A DNA stretch of 64,000 nt from Hordeum vulgare subsp. vulgare (GCF_904849725.1 NC_058521.1:143992744-144056743), one strand, 5' to 3'. Numbered from the stretch's first letter, positions 33,922 to 46,494 are shown. Numbers and translations are program-made. The notes: generated from the sequence alone by a model not told the origin.

Positions 33922-34626
33922 CCTCGAGAGTGTCAAGTACGTCGCACACCCATCGTCCTTTACCACGAACACTGGGTCAACGCCGACACCAAGGAGTATC
34001 ACGTGGACGTGATAGTGAAGGCTAACGACTCCCCAACTACCTGGTTCTTTGAAGAGCCACAGATGGAGGATCAAATGTTGGCCATGGAGACTGCAGCACG
34101 AGAGGCACTCGTGCGACTCTGCGACATCCTTCCTGAGATGGCGGACGAGCCAGCTACTCGTCACCTACCTTTTGTTAAAGATAAGGTAGACGGGAGTTGG
34201 ACACTCAACCCCTCATCCGAGGACGGGACGACATTGAGGTTTCAGACCTACTTCAGTCTCTCCTCAGACACCTTGACGCATCTTTTGATCAAGGAGTCGA
34301 CTAGGATCCGCCAAGAGCTGCACCAAGTCAAGGACCTACTTCGTATGGAGAAAATGAAGAACCGCAAGGTGAAGAAAGAAGGAACACCCATAATATCACC
34401 TGGCTTCGCTTTCCGAGGAGGAATACCTCCGCTTCGGGCCGTTCCTCTTCAGAGTCGTCATTTAACCGCAGAAGAGTACACCGAACTCTTCGCTACCTCG
34501 CCAACCAAGAGACGTCGAGATGGTACGCTTCCTTCCCCTACTCCCTCAAGGAAAAGAAGCACTAATGAAGATGAAGACGAAGATCCCACAGATACGGCTT
34601 ATGAGACCGAGCAGTCGATCGCTTAG
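33922..34626 (+). CDS. Element D extra ORF upstream of gag (ORF0)
   Basis: A frame open from about 33922 to the stop at 34624-34626 encodes more than 200 residues, including 'YHEHWVNADTKEYHVDVIVK', 'SPTTWFFEEP', 'ETAAREALVRLCDILPEM', a helical basic stretch 'RIRQELHQVKDLLRMEKMKN', 'TAEEYTELFATSPTKRRR' and an acidic tail 'NEDEDEDPTDTAYE'. It is not gag, which follows at 34900 with its own zinc knuckle. No known domain was recognised. The true start is uncertain: the codon at 34003 is GTG, not ATG, and upstream sequence in this frame ends at a TAG near 33919, possibly because the first exon or a frameshift is not seen. It may be an accessory retroelement protein; function unknown. Confidence 0.5.
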   Translation, partial: PRECQVRRTPIVLYHEHWVNADTKEYHVDVIVKANDSPTTWFFEEPQMEDQMLAMETAAREALVRLCDILPEMADEPATRHLPFVKDKVDGSWTLNPSSEDGTTLRFQTYFSLSSDTLTHLLIKESTRIRQELHQVKDLLRMEKMKNRKVKKEGTPIISPGFAFRGGIPPLRAVPLQSRHLTAEEYTELFATSPTKRRRDGTLPSPTPSRKRSTNEDEDEDPTDTAYETEQSIA

Positions 34627-34899
34627 CAGCGTACGATGTACCGAGCGTAGGAGTTATTGTATCAGGATTTTCTGACCCCGGATGTTGTGTAAACCTATTG
34701 AATGCAAGTCGCATTCTGCCTTAGGCAGCTTGTGAGCGACTACATCACTTGTTTTAAATTTAATGCAGTAGTTCTTTTCAAAACCATTATCATAAAAATC
34801 TTGCACACTAGCATGACACGAGACCCCCTTTTACTAGAACGCCATCCCTTTCGAGTACAACCAGTTCGGCAAAATTGACCTGTCTGCTCCCCTGACAGG
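34627..34899 (+). other. Element D spacer between ORF0 and gag
   Basis: Short non-coding spacer; nothing recognisable. Confidence 0.5.
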
Positions 34900-36110
34900 A
34901 TGGTGAATGGAACTCACAATAGCACCTTCGGCAACCCCGGCTCTGCCTCTTCAGGACAACAACAGGGAACCGGAGGGGAAGCTTAAGCTGGAGATCACCA
35001 CGCGCAGCAAGACGATGTTCGACCGCCACCGCCTCCTCCTGAAAGCTTGACCATGGCTCAGTTCCTTCAAGATCTTCGAGAGGAGCGTCAAGCCAACAAT
35101 GCCGCTATCCGACAGCTGGCTCAAACCCTGGTGAACCACCCGCCGCAAAACGGGAATGGCAATGGTCGCTCAACTCTCTTTGAGTTTATGCGGATTACGC
35201 CACCCATTTTCACGGAAACGACTGAACCCTTGGATGCCGATGACTAGATCCGCACCATTGAAGACCTTCTCGTGCTGGTCAAGTGCACTAATGACAACGA
35301 GAAAGTCGTCTATGCAACTCACTGTCTCGGAGGCACAACCAAAGCCTGGTGGGATGGATTTCAGATCATGCGAGCCGGGCAAGTCATCACTTGGGCCGTG
35401 TTCAAGGATGGATTCCGTGCTGCTCACATTCCTCAGGGAATGATGACCATTAAGAAGCGAGAATTCCGAGCCTTAAGGCAAGGCAGTGGATCTGTCAAGG
35501 AGTATTTGCAGAAGTTCAACCTCCTATCAAGATATGCACCTCAAGATGTCAGCACTGAGGCTGCCAAAGTGGAACGCTTTATGGAAGGACTACAACAGTC
35601 ACTCCAGTATCAGCTGGTTATTTGTGAATGCCGGACCTTCAGTGACCTGGTTAATAAGGCTCTTATGTTGGAAGACAAGCATCGTGCAATGGATGACACC
35701 CGTAAGCGCAAGCTAATGGGCAGTGGAGGACCGATTAGTTCGAAACCACGGCCATGGTAGTCAGCCCCGGCAAGACCCAACTATCAGCAGCAACAATACA
35801 AGCATCCGACATTTCGCCAGAATTACCAACCTCAGCAGCAAGTCAACGCCAAGCCAGCAAGCACTCCGCCAAACAACGGTGGAGGCAAGACCAACCTTCC
35901 AGCACAAGTTACCTGTTTCGGGTGTGGACAAACAGGGCACTATTCCAGGCAGTGCCCCAACAAGAAACCCGATGCTTCACGCCCCAATGCGCCAAATCCA
36001 GGCCAAGGAGCACCAGGCAGGAACCAGGCTCCCCGCAATCAGCAGTATCACAGCAAGGGCGGATTAATCACATTTCCGCAGAAGAGGCATAGGAAGACCG
36101 AGACTGCATT
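34900..36110 (+). pseudogene. Element D gag with CCHC zinc knuckle, broken
   Basis: The start is the ATG at 34900 (MVNGTHNSTFGN). The retrotransposon gag core is clear: 'FMRITPPIFTETTEPLDADD', 'LGGTTKAWWDGF', 'WAVFKDGFRAAHIPQG', 'EFRALRQGSGSVKEYLQKF' and 'EGLQQSLQYQL'. A CCHC knuckle C-F-G-C-G-Q-T-G-H-Y-S-R-Q-C (about 35923-35964) follows a Gln/Pro/Asn-rich linker. Gag forms the virus-like particle and the knuckle binds RNA. Breaks: TAA at 34984-34986, TAG at 35245-35247 (probably from TGG), TAG at 35758-35760, and a frameshift near 36062-36090 before the protease. Confidence 0.85.
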
Positions 36111-36660
36111 CTGGGTACGTTCCTCGTCAACTCTACCCCAGCAACAGTATTGTTTGATTGTGGTGCTTTGCATTCTTTTGTTACGCAAAAGTTTGCGGAA
36201 AAGTGTGGTCTAGAACCTACCTTGCTTCGTGGGCATATGGAAATTCAAACCCGGGGAGCAGTTTTGAGGACCAACCTAGGGTGTAGGAAGGTCGGGATAG
36301 TTATCAATGAGACGAGCTTCTGAGCGGATCTCATTGTGCTTAAGTCGCAAGGCCTAGAAGTAATTCTCGGCATGGATTGGTTGGCCAAGCATCAAAGCAT
36401 CTTGGACTGTGCCAATAGGGCCATTACCATGACAAGTGAGCAAGGGGTCAAAGTCAAGTATGCCTCTGAGCCAGTACCCACTCGAGTACCACGAGTTAAC
36501 AGCCTATCAGAGGAAGGACTCGACCGAGTGCCAATAATCTTTGAATACCCGGACGTCTTTCCCGATGAGCTACCAGGGATGCCTCCTGACCGATACATCG
36601 AGTTCATCATCGAACTCATGCCCGGATCAAGGCCTATCTATAAGAAGTCTTACAGGATCG
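36111..36660 (+). pseudogene. Element D protease and start of RT, cut by element C2
   Basis: The aspartic protease is recognised by 'TVLFDCGALHSFVTQKFAEKCGL' (active-site D-C-G-A in place of the usual D-S-G-A) and 'VILGMDWLAKHQSILDC'. The linker to RT, 'FEYPDVFPDELPGMPP' and 'PGSRPIYKKSYR', then ends at the C2 insertion. A TGA interrupts at 36321-36323. The protein resumes at 55131. Confidence 0.8.
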
Positions 36661-38323
36661 TGCTATCCCACAGACAACAGCGCCAGAAATTGACACGTTG
36701 ACAGAGGCTGGGCTTGCGTTAGTTTTTCCCTTGAAGAGGAATGGGTGATGCAGCACATGAGCAGTAAGTATTTCCCTCAGTTTGAGAACCAAGGTATCAA
36801 TCCAGTAGGAGGATCGCGTCAAGTCACAAGTACCTGCACAAACACAAACAAGCTTGCATAGAAACAAGAGGAAAGGGTGATGCAGCATAGGAGCAGCATA
36901 GAACCAAGGTATCGATCCAGAAGGAGGGACTCGTCAAGTCCAGAGTACCTGCGCAAACACAAACAAGCTTGCACCCAACGCTTCAAAGGGGTTGTCAATT
37001 CCTTCAAGATTGTTTGCAAAGTGAGATCCGAAGGTGGAAAGTGCAACGAAGTAAAAAGTGTAAGGCTGAAAATATGGTGCTGAGTAGACCCTGGGGGCCA
37101 TAGTGTTCACTAGAGGCTTCTCTCAAAATAGCAAGTGTTACAGTGGGTGAACAAATTACGGCCGAGCAATTGATAGAACCACGCAAAGTCATGACGATAT
37201 CTAAGGCAATGATCATACATATAGGCATCACGTCCGAGACAAGTAGACCGATACTTTCTGCATCTACTACTATTACTCCACACAACGACCGCTATCCAAC
37301 ATGCATCTAGTGTATTGAGTTCATGACGAACAAAGTAACGCTTTAAGCAAGATGACATGATGTAGAGGGATAATCTCAAATCAATGATGAGAACCCCATC
37401 TTTTTACCTTGATGGCAACAACACGATGCGTGCCTCGCTACCCCTTCTGTCACTGGGTGAGGTCACCGCACGGTATGAACCCAAAACCAAGAACTTCTCC
37501 CATTGCAAGAATCATAGATCTAGTTGGCCGGACAAAACCCACAACTCGAAGAGAATTACAAAGATATGAAATCAGGCATAAGAGAGATCAGAAGAAACTC
37601 AAATAATATTCATAGATAATCTGATCATAAATCCACAATTCGTCAGATCTCGACGAACACACCGCAAAAGAAGATTACATCGGATAGATCTCCATGAAGA
37701 TCATGGAGAACTTTGTATTGAAGATCCAAGAGAGAGAAGAAGTCATCTAGTTACTAACTATCGACCCATAGGTCTATGGTGAACTACTCACGCATCATCG
37801 GAGAGGTCATGGTGTTGATGAAGAAGCCCTCCGTATCCAAATCCCCCCTCCAGCAGGGCACCAGAACGTGCCCCAGATGGGATCTTGCGGAGACAGAAGT
37901 TTGCGGTGGCGGAAAAGTACTTTCGATGATCTCCTGATTTTTTCTGGAATTTATGGGAATATATAGGCGAAAGACCTAGGGCAAAGGGCGTCTAGGGGCC
38001 CCACAAGCCTGGATGGCGCGGCCTCCCCCCTGGCCGCGGGGTGGGGGCTTGTGGGGCCCCTGAGGCTCCCCTGCCTGGGCTCCCAAGCTTCCCGATCTTC
38101 TTCCATTCGAGAAAAAATCTTTTCGGGGATTTTCTTCCGTTTGGACTCCGTTTCAAAATCTCCTCTGAAAGGGGTCAAAAACATGGAAAAACCAGGAACT
38201 GGCACTTGGCACTGAGTTAATAAGTTAGTCCAAAAATATATAAAAGGCATACAAAACATCCAAAGTTTGACAAGATAATAGCATGAAACCATCAAAAATT
38301 ATAGATACATTGGAGACGTATCG
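36661..38323 (-). repeat. 3' LTR of element C2, carrying a 130 bp duplicated or chimeric segment
   Basis: 1663 bp, 130 bp longer than its partner at 53597-55129. The extra length lies in about 36740-36875, where a second version of the 'gatgcagcac...cctgcacaaacacaaacaagctt' segment precedes the normal one. The extra version resembles the C1 LTR (32400-32515, including 'agtatttccctcagtttgag') more than the C2 LTR. The GC-rich inverted repeat is at 37995-38060, here with 15-base perfect arms. Confidence 0.88.
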
Positions 38324-39701
38324 AGCATCCCCAAGCTTAACTCCCGCTCGTCCTCGAGTAGGGAAGTGATAAAGAATGAATTTTTGATGTGGAATGCTAC
38401 CTAGCATAGTTGTCCTTTGCAACTTCTTTCGCATGACATGAATGTTCAGATCCGTAAGATTCAAAACAATAGTTTTCTATTGACATGAAAACAGTAATAC
38501 TTCAAGCAAACTAGCAAAGTAATCATGAACTTTCAAAATAACAAGGCCAATGAAAGTTATCCCTACAAAATCATATAGTCTGGCTATGCTCCATTATCCT
38601 CACACAACTAATGTAAATCATGCACAACCCCGGTATTGGCCAAGTAATTGTTTTCGCACTCTTACTTTCTCAAACTTTTTATAACTATCACGCAATACAT
38701 GAGCGCAAGCCATGGATATAGCACTATAGGTGGAATGGAGTGTGGTGGTGGTTGTGAGACAAAAAGGAGGAGATGGTCACACTGACTCGGTGTATCAATA
38801 GGCTATGGAGATGCCCATTAATAGATATCAATGTGAATGAGTAGGGATTGCCATACAGGAGATGCACTAGATCTATAAGTATGTGAAAGCTCAAAAGGAA
38901 AACTAGTGGGTGTGCATCCAACTTGCTTGCTCACGAAGACCTATGGCAATTTTGAGGAAGCCCATCATTGGAATATACAAGCCAAGTTATATAATGAAGA
39001 TTCCCACTAGCATATGGTAGTGACAAAGCAAGAAGCTCTCAATCATGAAGAACATGCTGCTATCATGAAGCACAAGTGTGGAAAAAGATAGTAGCATTGT
39101 CCCTTCTCTCTTTTTCTCTCTTTTATTTTTTTTCATTTGGGCTCTTAGGCCTCTTTTTTTCTTTTATTTTCTTTTATCTTTTTTTTTTTGTTTTTTTTGT
39201 TTTGGGATCTTTGGCCTCTTTTTTTATTTTATTTCCTCACATGGGACAATGCTCTAATAATGATGATCATCACACTTTTATTTACTCACAGCTCAAAGAT
39301 CACAATGATGATGACTCCATAGGAAATGCCTCCGGCAGTGTACCGGGATGTGCAACGATCTAGCATGGCATATAACGTTGAAACATCTCGCTAGCTATCT
39401 TACGATCATGCAATAGCAATATGAGAGTGACGGCACAAGTCATGAGACGGAACGGTGGGAGTTGCATGGCAATATATCTCGGAATGGCTATGAAAATGCC
39501 ATAGTAGGTAGGTATGGTGGCTGTTTTCAGGAAGGAATTTGGTGGGTTTGTGTACCGGCGAGAATTGCGCGGTACTAGAGAGGCTAGCAATGGTGGAAGG
39601 TGAAAGTGCATCTATACCATGGGCTCACATTAGTCATCAAGAACTCACATACTTGTTGCGAAAGTTTTTATTAGTAACCGAAACAAAGTGCTAAACGCAT
39701 A
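38324..39701 (-). other. Element C2 non-coding internal region, left part
   Basis: Homologous to C1 28684-30006. It contains the polypurine tract at 38325-38339 (minus strand TAAGCTTGGGGATGC) and a long T-rich tract near 39091-39240. No gene. It ends with GCATA (39697-39701), the target duplication of element B. Confidence 0.75.
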
Positions 39702-41266
39702 TGATACGTCCATTTTGCATCATGTTTTCATGTTGATATTTATCGCTTCTTTGGCTGTTATTTCACTTCACGGTACAATTCTTATGCCTTTTCTCTCTTA
39801 TTTTTCAAGGTTTACATGAAGAGGGAGAATGCCGGCAACTGGATTCTGGCCTGAAAGTGGAGCAAAGTTGAGATACCTATTCTGCACAACTCCAAACGCC
39901 GTAAAAATCAACGAGGATTTTTTTCCCGATTTATCAAAAATACTGGGCCGAAGAAGTGCCAGAGGGGCACCAGGGGGTGCCCACAAGCCGGCACGGCGCG
40001 GCCACCCCCCAGGCCGCGCCATGAGGGCTTGTGGGCAGCCCACTGGCCCACTTGCCCCCCTCTTTTGCTATATGAAGGGTTTCGTCCAGGAAAAAATCAG
40101 GGAGGAGCTTTTTCCTGGATTCGCTGCCGCCACGAGGCGGAACTTGAGCAGAACCAATCTAGAGCTCCGGCAGGACGATCCTGTCGGGGAAACTTCCCTT
40201 CCGAAGGGGGAAATGGTCGACATCGTCATCACCAACACTCCTCTCATCGGAGGGGACTCGTCGCCATCGTCATCACCAACACTCCTCTCATCGGAGGGGA
40301 CTCGTCACCATCAACATCTTCATCAACACCATCTCATCTCCAAACCCTAGTTCATCACTTGTAACCAATCTCTGTCTCGCGATTCCGATTGGTACTTGTA
40401 AGGTTGCTAGTAGTGTTGATTACTCTTTGTAGTTTATGCTAGTTGGATTACTTGGTGGAAGAGTTTATGTTCAAATCCTTGATTCTACTCATTAACTCTC
40501 TGGTCATGAATATGATTATGCTTTGTGAGTAGTTACTTTTGTTCCTGAGGACATGGGATAAGTCATGCTAATAGTAGTCATGTGAATTTGGTATTCGTTC
40601 GGTAATTTGATATGTTGTATGTTGTTTTTCCTCTAGTGGTGTTATGTGAACGTCGACTACATAACACTTCACCATTATTTGGGCCTAGAGGAAGGCATTG
40701 GGAAGTAGTAATTATATGATGGGTTGCTAGAGTGACAGAAGCTTAAACCCTAGTTTATGCGTTGCTTCGTAAGGGGCTGATTTGGATCCACTAGTTTAAT
40801 GCTATGGTTAGACTTTGTCTTAATTCTACTTTCGTTAGTTGCAGATGCTTGCGAGAGGGGTTAATCATAAGTGGGATGCTTGTGCAAGTAAGGGCAGTAC
40901 CCAAGCGCCGGTCCACCCACATATCAAACTATCAAAGTAACGAACGCGAATCATATGAACATGATGAAACTAGCATGACAAAAAGTCCCGTGTGTCCTCG
41001 GGAGCGTTTTTCCTCCTATAAGACTTCGTCCAGGCTTGTCCCTTGCTACAAAAGGGATTGGGCCACTTTGCTGCACCGTTGCTACTTTTGTTACTTGTTG
41101 CTCACTACGAATCATCTCACCACACAATCACTTGTTACCGACAATTTCAGTGCTTGCAGATATTTCCTTGCTGAAAACCACTTGTCAGATGCTTCTGCTC
41201 CTCGTTGTTTTGACACTCTTACTTATCAAAAGGATACGATTGATCCCCTATACTTGTGGGTCATCA
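39702..41266 (+). repeat. 5' LTR of element B
   Basis: 1565 bp from TGATACGTCC to GGGTCATCA. It is 43 bp longer than the 3' LTR because of a 44 bp tandem duplication at 40221-40308. The GC-rich inverted repeat is at 39981-40034; tatatgaag at about 40067 is a possible TATA element. Confidence 0.93.
40221..40308 (+). repeat. 44 bp tandem duplication inside the B 5' LTR
   Basis: Two copies of a unit beginning CATCGTCATCACC and ending GACTCGTC(G/A)C. The A LTRs and the B 3' LTR have one copy. The copies differ at one base, so the duplication arose after B inserted or in the reverse-transcription cycle that made it. Confidence 0.85.
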
Positions 41267-41277
41267 AGACTCTTTTC

Positions 41278-41295
41278 TGGCGCCGTTGCCGGGGA
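41278..41295 (+). other. Primer-binding site of element B
   Basis: TGGCGCCGTTGCCGGGGA, 11 bases after the LTR, identical to that of element A (tRNA-Asp type). Confidence 0.85.
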
Positions 41296-41372
41296 GTGAA
41301 GCGCCTTTGGTAAGTGGAACTTGGTAAGGAAACATTTATATAGTTTGCTAAGATTTATTGTCACTTGTCACT

Positions 41373-44300
41373 ATGGATACTAATCCTTTGAGGGGCTTGT
41401 TCGGGGTATCTTTACCTAGAACGGAAGCATAGAGAGTTTCTCCTCAACCTGCTGCACCTATTGAAAATATTTGCTTTGAATTTCCTTCGGGTATGCTTGA
41501 GAAACTGCTAGCTAATCCTTTTACAGGAGATGGAACATCACATCCAGACTTGCATCTGATCTATGTAGATGAAGTTTGTGGTTTATTTGAGCTTGCAGGT
41601 GTGCCCGAGGATGAGGTCAAAAAGAAGGCCTTTCCTTTATCTTTGAAGGATAAGGCGTTGACATGGTATAGGCTATGTGACGATACTGGATCATGGGGCT
41701 ACAATCGGTTGAAATTGGAATTTCATCAAAAGTTTTATCCTATGCATTTAGTACATCGTGATCGGAATTATATTTATAATTTTTGGCCTCGTGACAGAGA
41801 AAGCATCGCTCAAGCTTGGGGAGGCTTAAATCAATGCTATATTCATGCCCCAATCATGAGCTCTCGAGAGAAATTATCATTCAGAACTTCAATGCTCGGC
41901 TTTCTCATGATGATCGCACCATGCTTGACACTTCTTGTACCGGTTCTTTTATGAAGAGAGATATTGACTTCAAATGGAGTTTATTGTAGAGAATTAAACG
42001 CAACTCTGAAGATTGGGAGCTTGAAGAAGGTAAGGAGTCAGGTATGAATTTCACGTTTGATTGCGTTAAATCCTTTGTTGAGACAAACACTTTTTGTGAC
42101 TTTAGCGTTAAGTATGGACTTGACTCTGAGATAGTAGCTTCATTGTGTGAATAATTTGCTGCTCATATTGATCTCCCCAAAGAGAAGTGGTTTAAATATC
42201 ATCCTCCTTTAGAAGTCAATGTAGTTAAACCCACTCCAGTTGAAGAGAAAGTCATTGCCTATAATGATCCTGTGGTTCCTAGTGCTTACATTGAGAAACC
42301 ACCTTTCCCTGTTAGGATAAAGTATCATTCTAAAGCTTCAACTGTGATACGTAGAGGCTACATTAGAACACCTACACCCCCTGAGAAAATTAGAGTTGAA
42401 CCTAGCATTGCTATTATCAAAGATCTTTTGTCCGACGATGTTGAGGGACATGATATTCACTTCTATGAAGATGCTGCTAGAATTGCTAAACCTCACGTTA
42501 GAGACAAACATAGGCCTGCTGTTGGCATGCCTATGGTTTCTGTTAAGATAGGAGATCATTGCTATCACGGTTTATGTGACGTGGGTGCTAGTGTTAGTGC
42601 AATACCTAAATCCTTATACGATGAAATCAAAGATGAGATTGCACCTGTTGAGATAGAACCTATAGATGTCAGTATCCAGCTTGCCAATAGAGATGCTATC
42701 TGCCCTGTGGGAATTGTTAGGGATGTTGAAGTCTTGTGTGGTAAAACGAAGTATCCTGCTGATTTCCTCGTTCTTGCTACCGCACAAGATAGCTTTTGTC
42801 CCCTCATATTTGGTAGACCTTTTCTTAATATTGTCAATGCTCATATTGATTGTGAGAAGCAAACTGTCACTGTTGGCTTTGAAGGTGTGTCATATGAGTT
42901 CAATTTCTCCAAGTTTGGTAGACAACCTCATGAAAAGATGTTGCCTAGTAGGGATGAAACTATTGCCTTAGCCTCTATTGCCATGCCTCCTACCGATCCC
43001 TTAGAGCAATACTTGCTTGAGCATGAAAATGATATGCATATGGATGAGAGGGATGAGATAGATAGAGTCGTCTTAGAACAATATCCTATCCTTAAGAATA
43101 ACTTGCCTGTTGAACTGCTTGGGGATCCACCCCCACCAAAGGGTGATCATGTGTTCGAGCTTAAACAGTTGCCTCATTCTCTTAAGTATGCCTATCTTGA
43201 TGAAAAATAGATATGTCCTGTTATGATTAGTGCTAGCCTATCAGAGCATGAAGAAAAGAAGTTACTAAAAACTCTGAGGAAGCACCGTGGTGCTATTGGA
43301 TATACTCTTGATGATCTTAAAGGCATTAGCCCTACTCTATGCCAGCACAAGATTAAAACCGATCCTAATTTCAGGCCAGTTGCTGATCATCAAAGGAGAT
43401 TAAATCCTAAGATGAAGGAAATAGTGAGAAAAGAAATACTAAAGCTCCTAGAAGTAGGTATTATCTATCCTGTTGCTCATAGCGATTGGGTGAGTCCGGT
43501 GCATTGCGTCCCTAAGAAGGGAGGCATTACCGTTGTCCCTAATGATAAGGATGAGTTGATCCCACAAAGGATTATTACTGGCTATAGGATGGTGATCAAT
43601 TTTAGGAAATTGAATAAAGCCACTAGGAAAGATCATTACCCTTTGCCTTTTATCTACCAAATGCTAGAAAGGTTGTCCAAACACACACACTTCTGCTTTA
43701 TAGACGATTTTTGTGGTTTCTCCCAAATACCAGTTGCATAATTTGATCAGGAGAAAACCACTTTCACCTGTCCTTTCGGTACCTTTGCTTATAGACGTAT
43801 GCCTTTTGGCTTATGTAATGCACCTGCCACCTTTCAAAGATGTATGATGGCTATATTCTCTGACTTTTGTGAAAAGATTGTCGAGGTTTTCATGGATGAC
43901 TTTTCTGTTTACGGGTCTTCCTTTGATGATTGCCTCAGCAACCTTGATCGAGTCTTACAGAGATGTAAAGACACCAATCTTGTCTTGAATTGGGAGAAGT
44001 GCCACTTTATGGTTAATGAAGGCATCGTCTTAGGACATAAAATTTCTGAAAGAGGTATTGAACTCGATAAGGCTAAGGTTGATGCAATCGAGAAAATGCC
44101 ATACCCCACATATATCAAAGGTATAAGAAGTTTCCTTGGTCATGCTGGTTTCTATAGAAGGTTCATTAAAGACTTCTCTAAGATTTCTAGGCCTCTTACC
44201 AATCTCTTGCAAAAGGATATTCCTTTTGTTTTTGACGACGATTGTGAGGAAGCCTTCGAAATACTTAAGAGGGCTTTGATAACTGCACCTATTGTTCAAC

Positions 44301-46494
44301 CACCTGATTGGAACTTGCCTTTTGAAATCATGTGTGATGCTAGTGATTTTGCTGTTGGTGTTGTTCTAGGGCAAAGAGTCGATAAGAAGTTGAATGTTAT
44401 TCACTACGCTAGTAAAACTTTAGACAGTGCCCAGAGAAACTATGCTACTATGGAGAAGGAGTTTTTAGCAATCGTGTTTGCATGTGAAAAGTTAAGTTCT
44501 TACATAGTTGATTCCAAAGTCACTATTCACACTGATCACGCTGCTATTAAGTACCTCATGGAGAAGAAGGACGCTAAACCTAGACTTATCAGATGGGATT
44601 TGTTGCTACAAGAATTTGACTTGCACGTTGTCTACGGGAAGGGTGCTGACAACCCAGTAGCAGATAACTAGTCTAGGTTGGAGAACGGTCTTGATGACCC
44701 ACAACCTATTGATGATAGCTTTCCCGATGAGCAACAGAATGTCATCAATGCTTCACGTAGTGCATCGTGGTATGCTGATTATGCGAACTACATCGTTGCC
44801 AAATACATACCACCTAGTTTCACGTACCAGCAAAAGAAGAAATTCTTCTTTGACTTGAGACATTACTTTTGGGATGATCCTCACCTTTATAAGGAAGGAG
44901 TAGATGGTGTTATTAGAAGTTGTGTACCTGAACATGAATAGGGGCAGATCCTACAGAAGTGTCATTCTGAGGCCTATGGAGGACACCATGCGGGAGATAG
45001 AACTGCACACAAGGTATTGCAATCAGGTTTCTATTGGCCCACTCTCTTCAAGGATGCCCGTAAGTTTGTCTTGTCTTGTGACGAATGTCAAAGAATAGGT
45101 AATATTAGCAAACGTCAGGAAATGTCTATGAACTATTCACTTGTCTTGGAACCATTTGATGTCTGGGCTTTAATTATATGGGACCTTTTCCAAAATCCAA
45201 CGGGTATACTCATATTCTAGTTGTTGTTGATTACGTCACTAAGTGGGTAGAAGCTATCCCCACTAGTAGTGCTGATCTCAACACCTCTATCAGGATGCTG
45301 AAAGAAGTTATCTTCCCTAGATTTGGAGTCCCTAGATATCTAATGACCGACGGTAGTTCACACTTCATTCATGGTTCTTTCCGTAAAACGCTTGCTAAGT
45401 ACGATGTCAACCATAGAATTGCGTCTCCCTATCACCCTCAGTCCAGTGGTCAAGTAGAGCTAAGTAATAGAGAGATTAAACTGATTCTGCAAAAGACTGT
45501 CAACAGGTCTAGAAAGAATTGGTCTAAGAAGCTCGATGATGCACTGTGGGCTTATAGAACTGCCTATCAGAATCCCATGGGCATGTCTCCGTACAAAATG
45601 GTGTATGGGAAAGCATGTCACTTACCTCTTGAGCTAGAGCATAAAGCTTATTGGGCAATCAAAGAGCTCAACTTTGATTTCAAACTTGCCGGTGAGAAGA
45701 GGTTATTTGATATTAGCTCGCTTGATGAGTGGAGAACTCAGGCATATGAGAATGCCAAGCTGTTCAAAGAGAAGGTTAAGAGGGGGCATGATAAGAGGAT
45801 ACAAAAGCGTGAGTTCAATGTAGGTGATTATGTCTTGCTATATAACTCTCGTTTAAGATTCTTTGCAGGCAAGCTTCTCTCTAAATGGAAAGGTCCCTAT
45901 GTTGTTGAGGAAGTATATCGTTCCGGTGCTATCAAGATCAACAACACAGAAGGTAATTGTCCGAGAGTGGTAAATGGGCAGAGAATCAAGCATTATATCT
46001 CAGGTACTCCCATAAATGTTGAAAGCAATATTATCAATACCATAACTCCGGAAGAATACCTAAGGGACATTTATCAGCCTGTTTCAGAGTCCAAAACTTT
46101 TCCAGTAGGAAATTTTCTTCGTTTTGGAATATTTGAAAAAATACAAAAATTGGAAGTAGTCCGGAAAGTGAGTGAGGAGGCGACAAGCCTGCACGGCGCG
46201 GGCCCACCCCCTGGCCGCGCCGTGAGGGCTTGTGGCCACCTCGTGCGCCTCCCGGACTCCGTTTTCGTGCTGGGTACTCCTTCTGGTCTGGAAAAAATCA
46301 TTATATATACTTCCGTTTGGTCTGACCCCTGCATCACACAGATTTCCTGTGTTTTTTGTTTCGAGCCTGTTTCTGTTGCAGATCTAGATAGCTATGACTT
46401 CCCCAAAAGCTCCGCAGGACAAGATCTTCGAGAAGGTCATCAATCCCTACCTCACGGAAGTGCTGCAATACCCTCAATCTATCGAGATGCATGA
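41373..46494 (+). pseudogene. Element B gag-pol polyprotein, broken
   Basis: The start is the ATG at 41373 (MDTNPLRGLF). Gag, protease (CDVGASVSAIPKSL; 'LIFGRPFLNIVNAHID'), RT ('YRMVINFRKLNKATRKDHYPLP', 'CFIDDFCGFSQIP', catalytic '[10 protein letters not shown]'), RNase H ('[17 protein letters not shown]', '[14 protein letters not shown]') and integrase ('SCDECQRIG', 'MTDGSSHF', 'SSGQVELSNREI') are in order. Breaks: TAG near 41430, a one-base loss in a G run near 41817, TAG near 41987, TAA near 42152, TAG at 43208-43210 (GAG in A), TAG at 43739-43741, TAG at 44669-44671, TAG at 44939-44941 and a frameshift near 45165. A 41 bp loss near 46087, compared with A, removes the normal pol end, so the frame runs on to 46494. 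Confidence 0.9.
46181..46235. repeat. GC-rich inverted repeat, post-pol copy in element B
   Basis: Arms CGACAAGCC...GGGCTTGTGG with inner arms GGCGCGG/CCGCGCC, same position relative to pol as the copy in A (21708-21761). Confidence 0.8.

Noticed and set aside
40804..41313. 169-codon frame and related frames near LTR 3' ends (also 16487 and 49561)
   Set aside because: They lie inside the LTRs and vary by frameshift among the four LTR copies; no domain.
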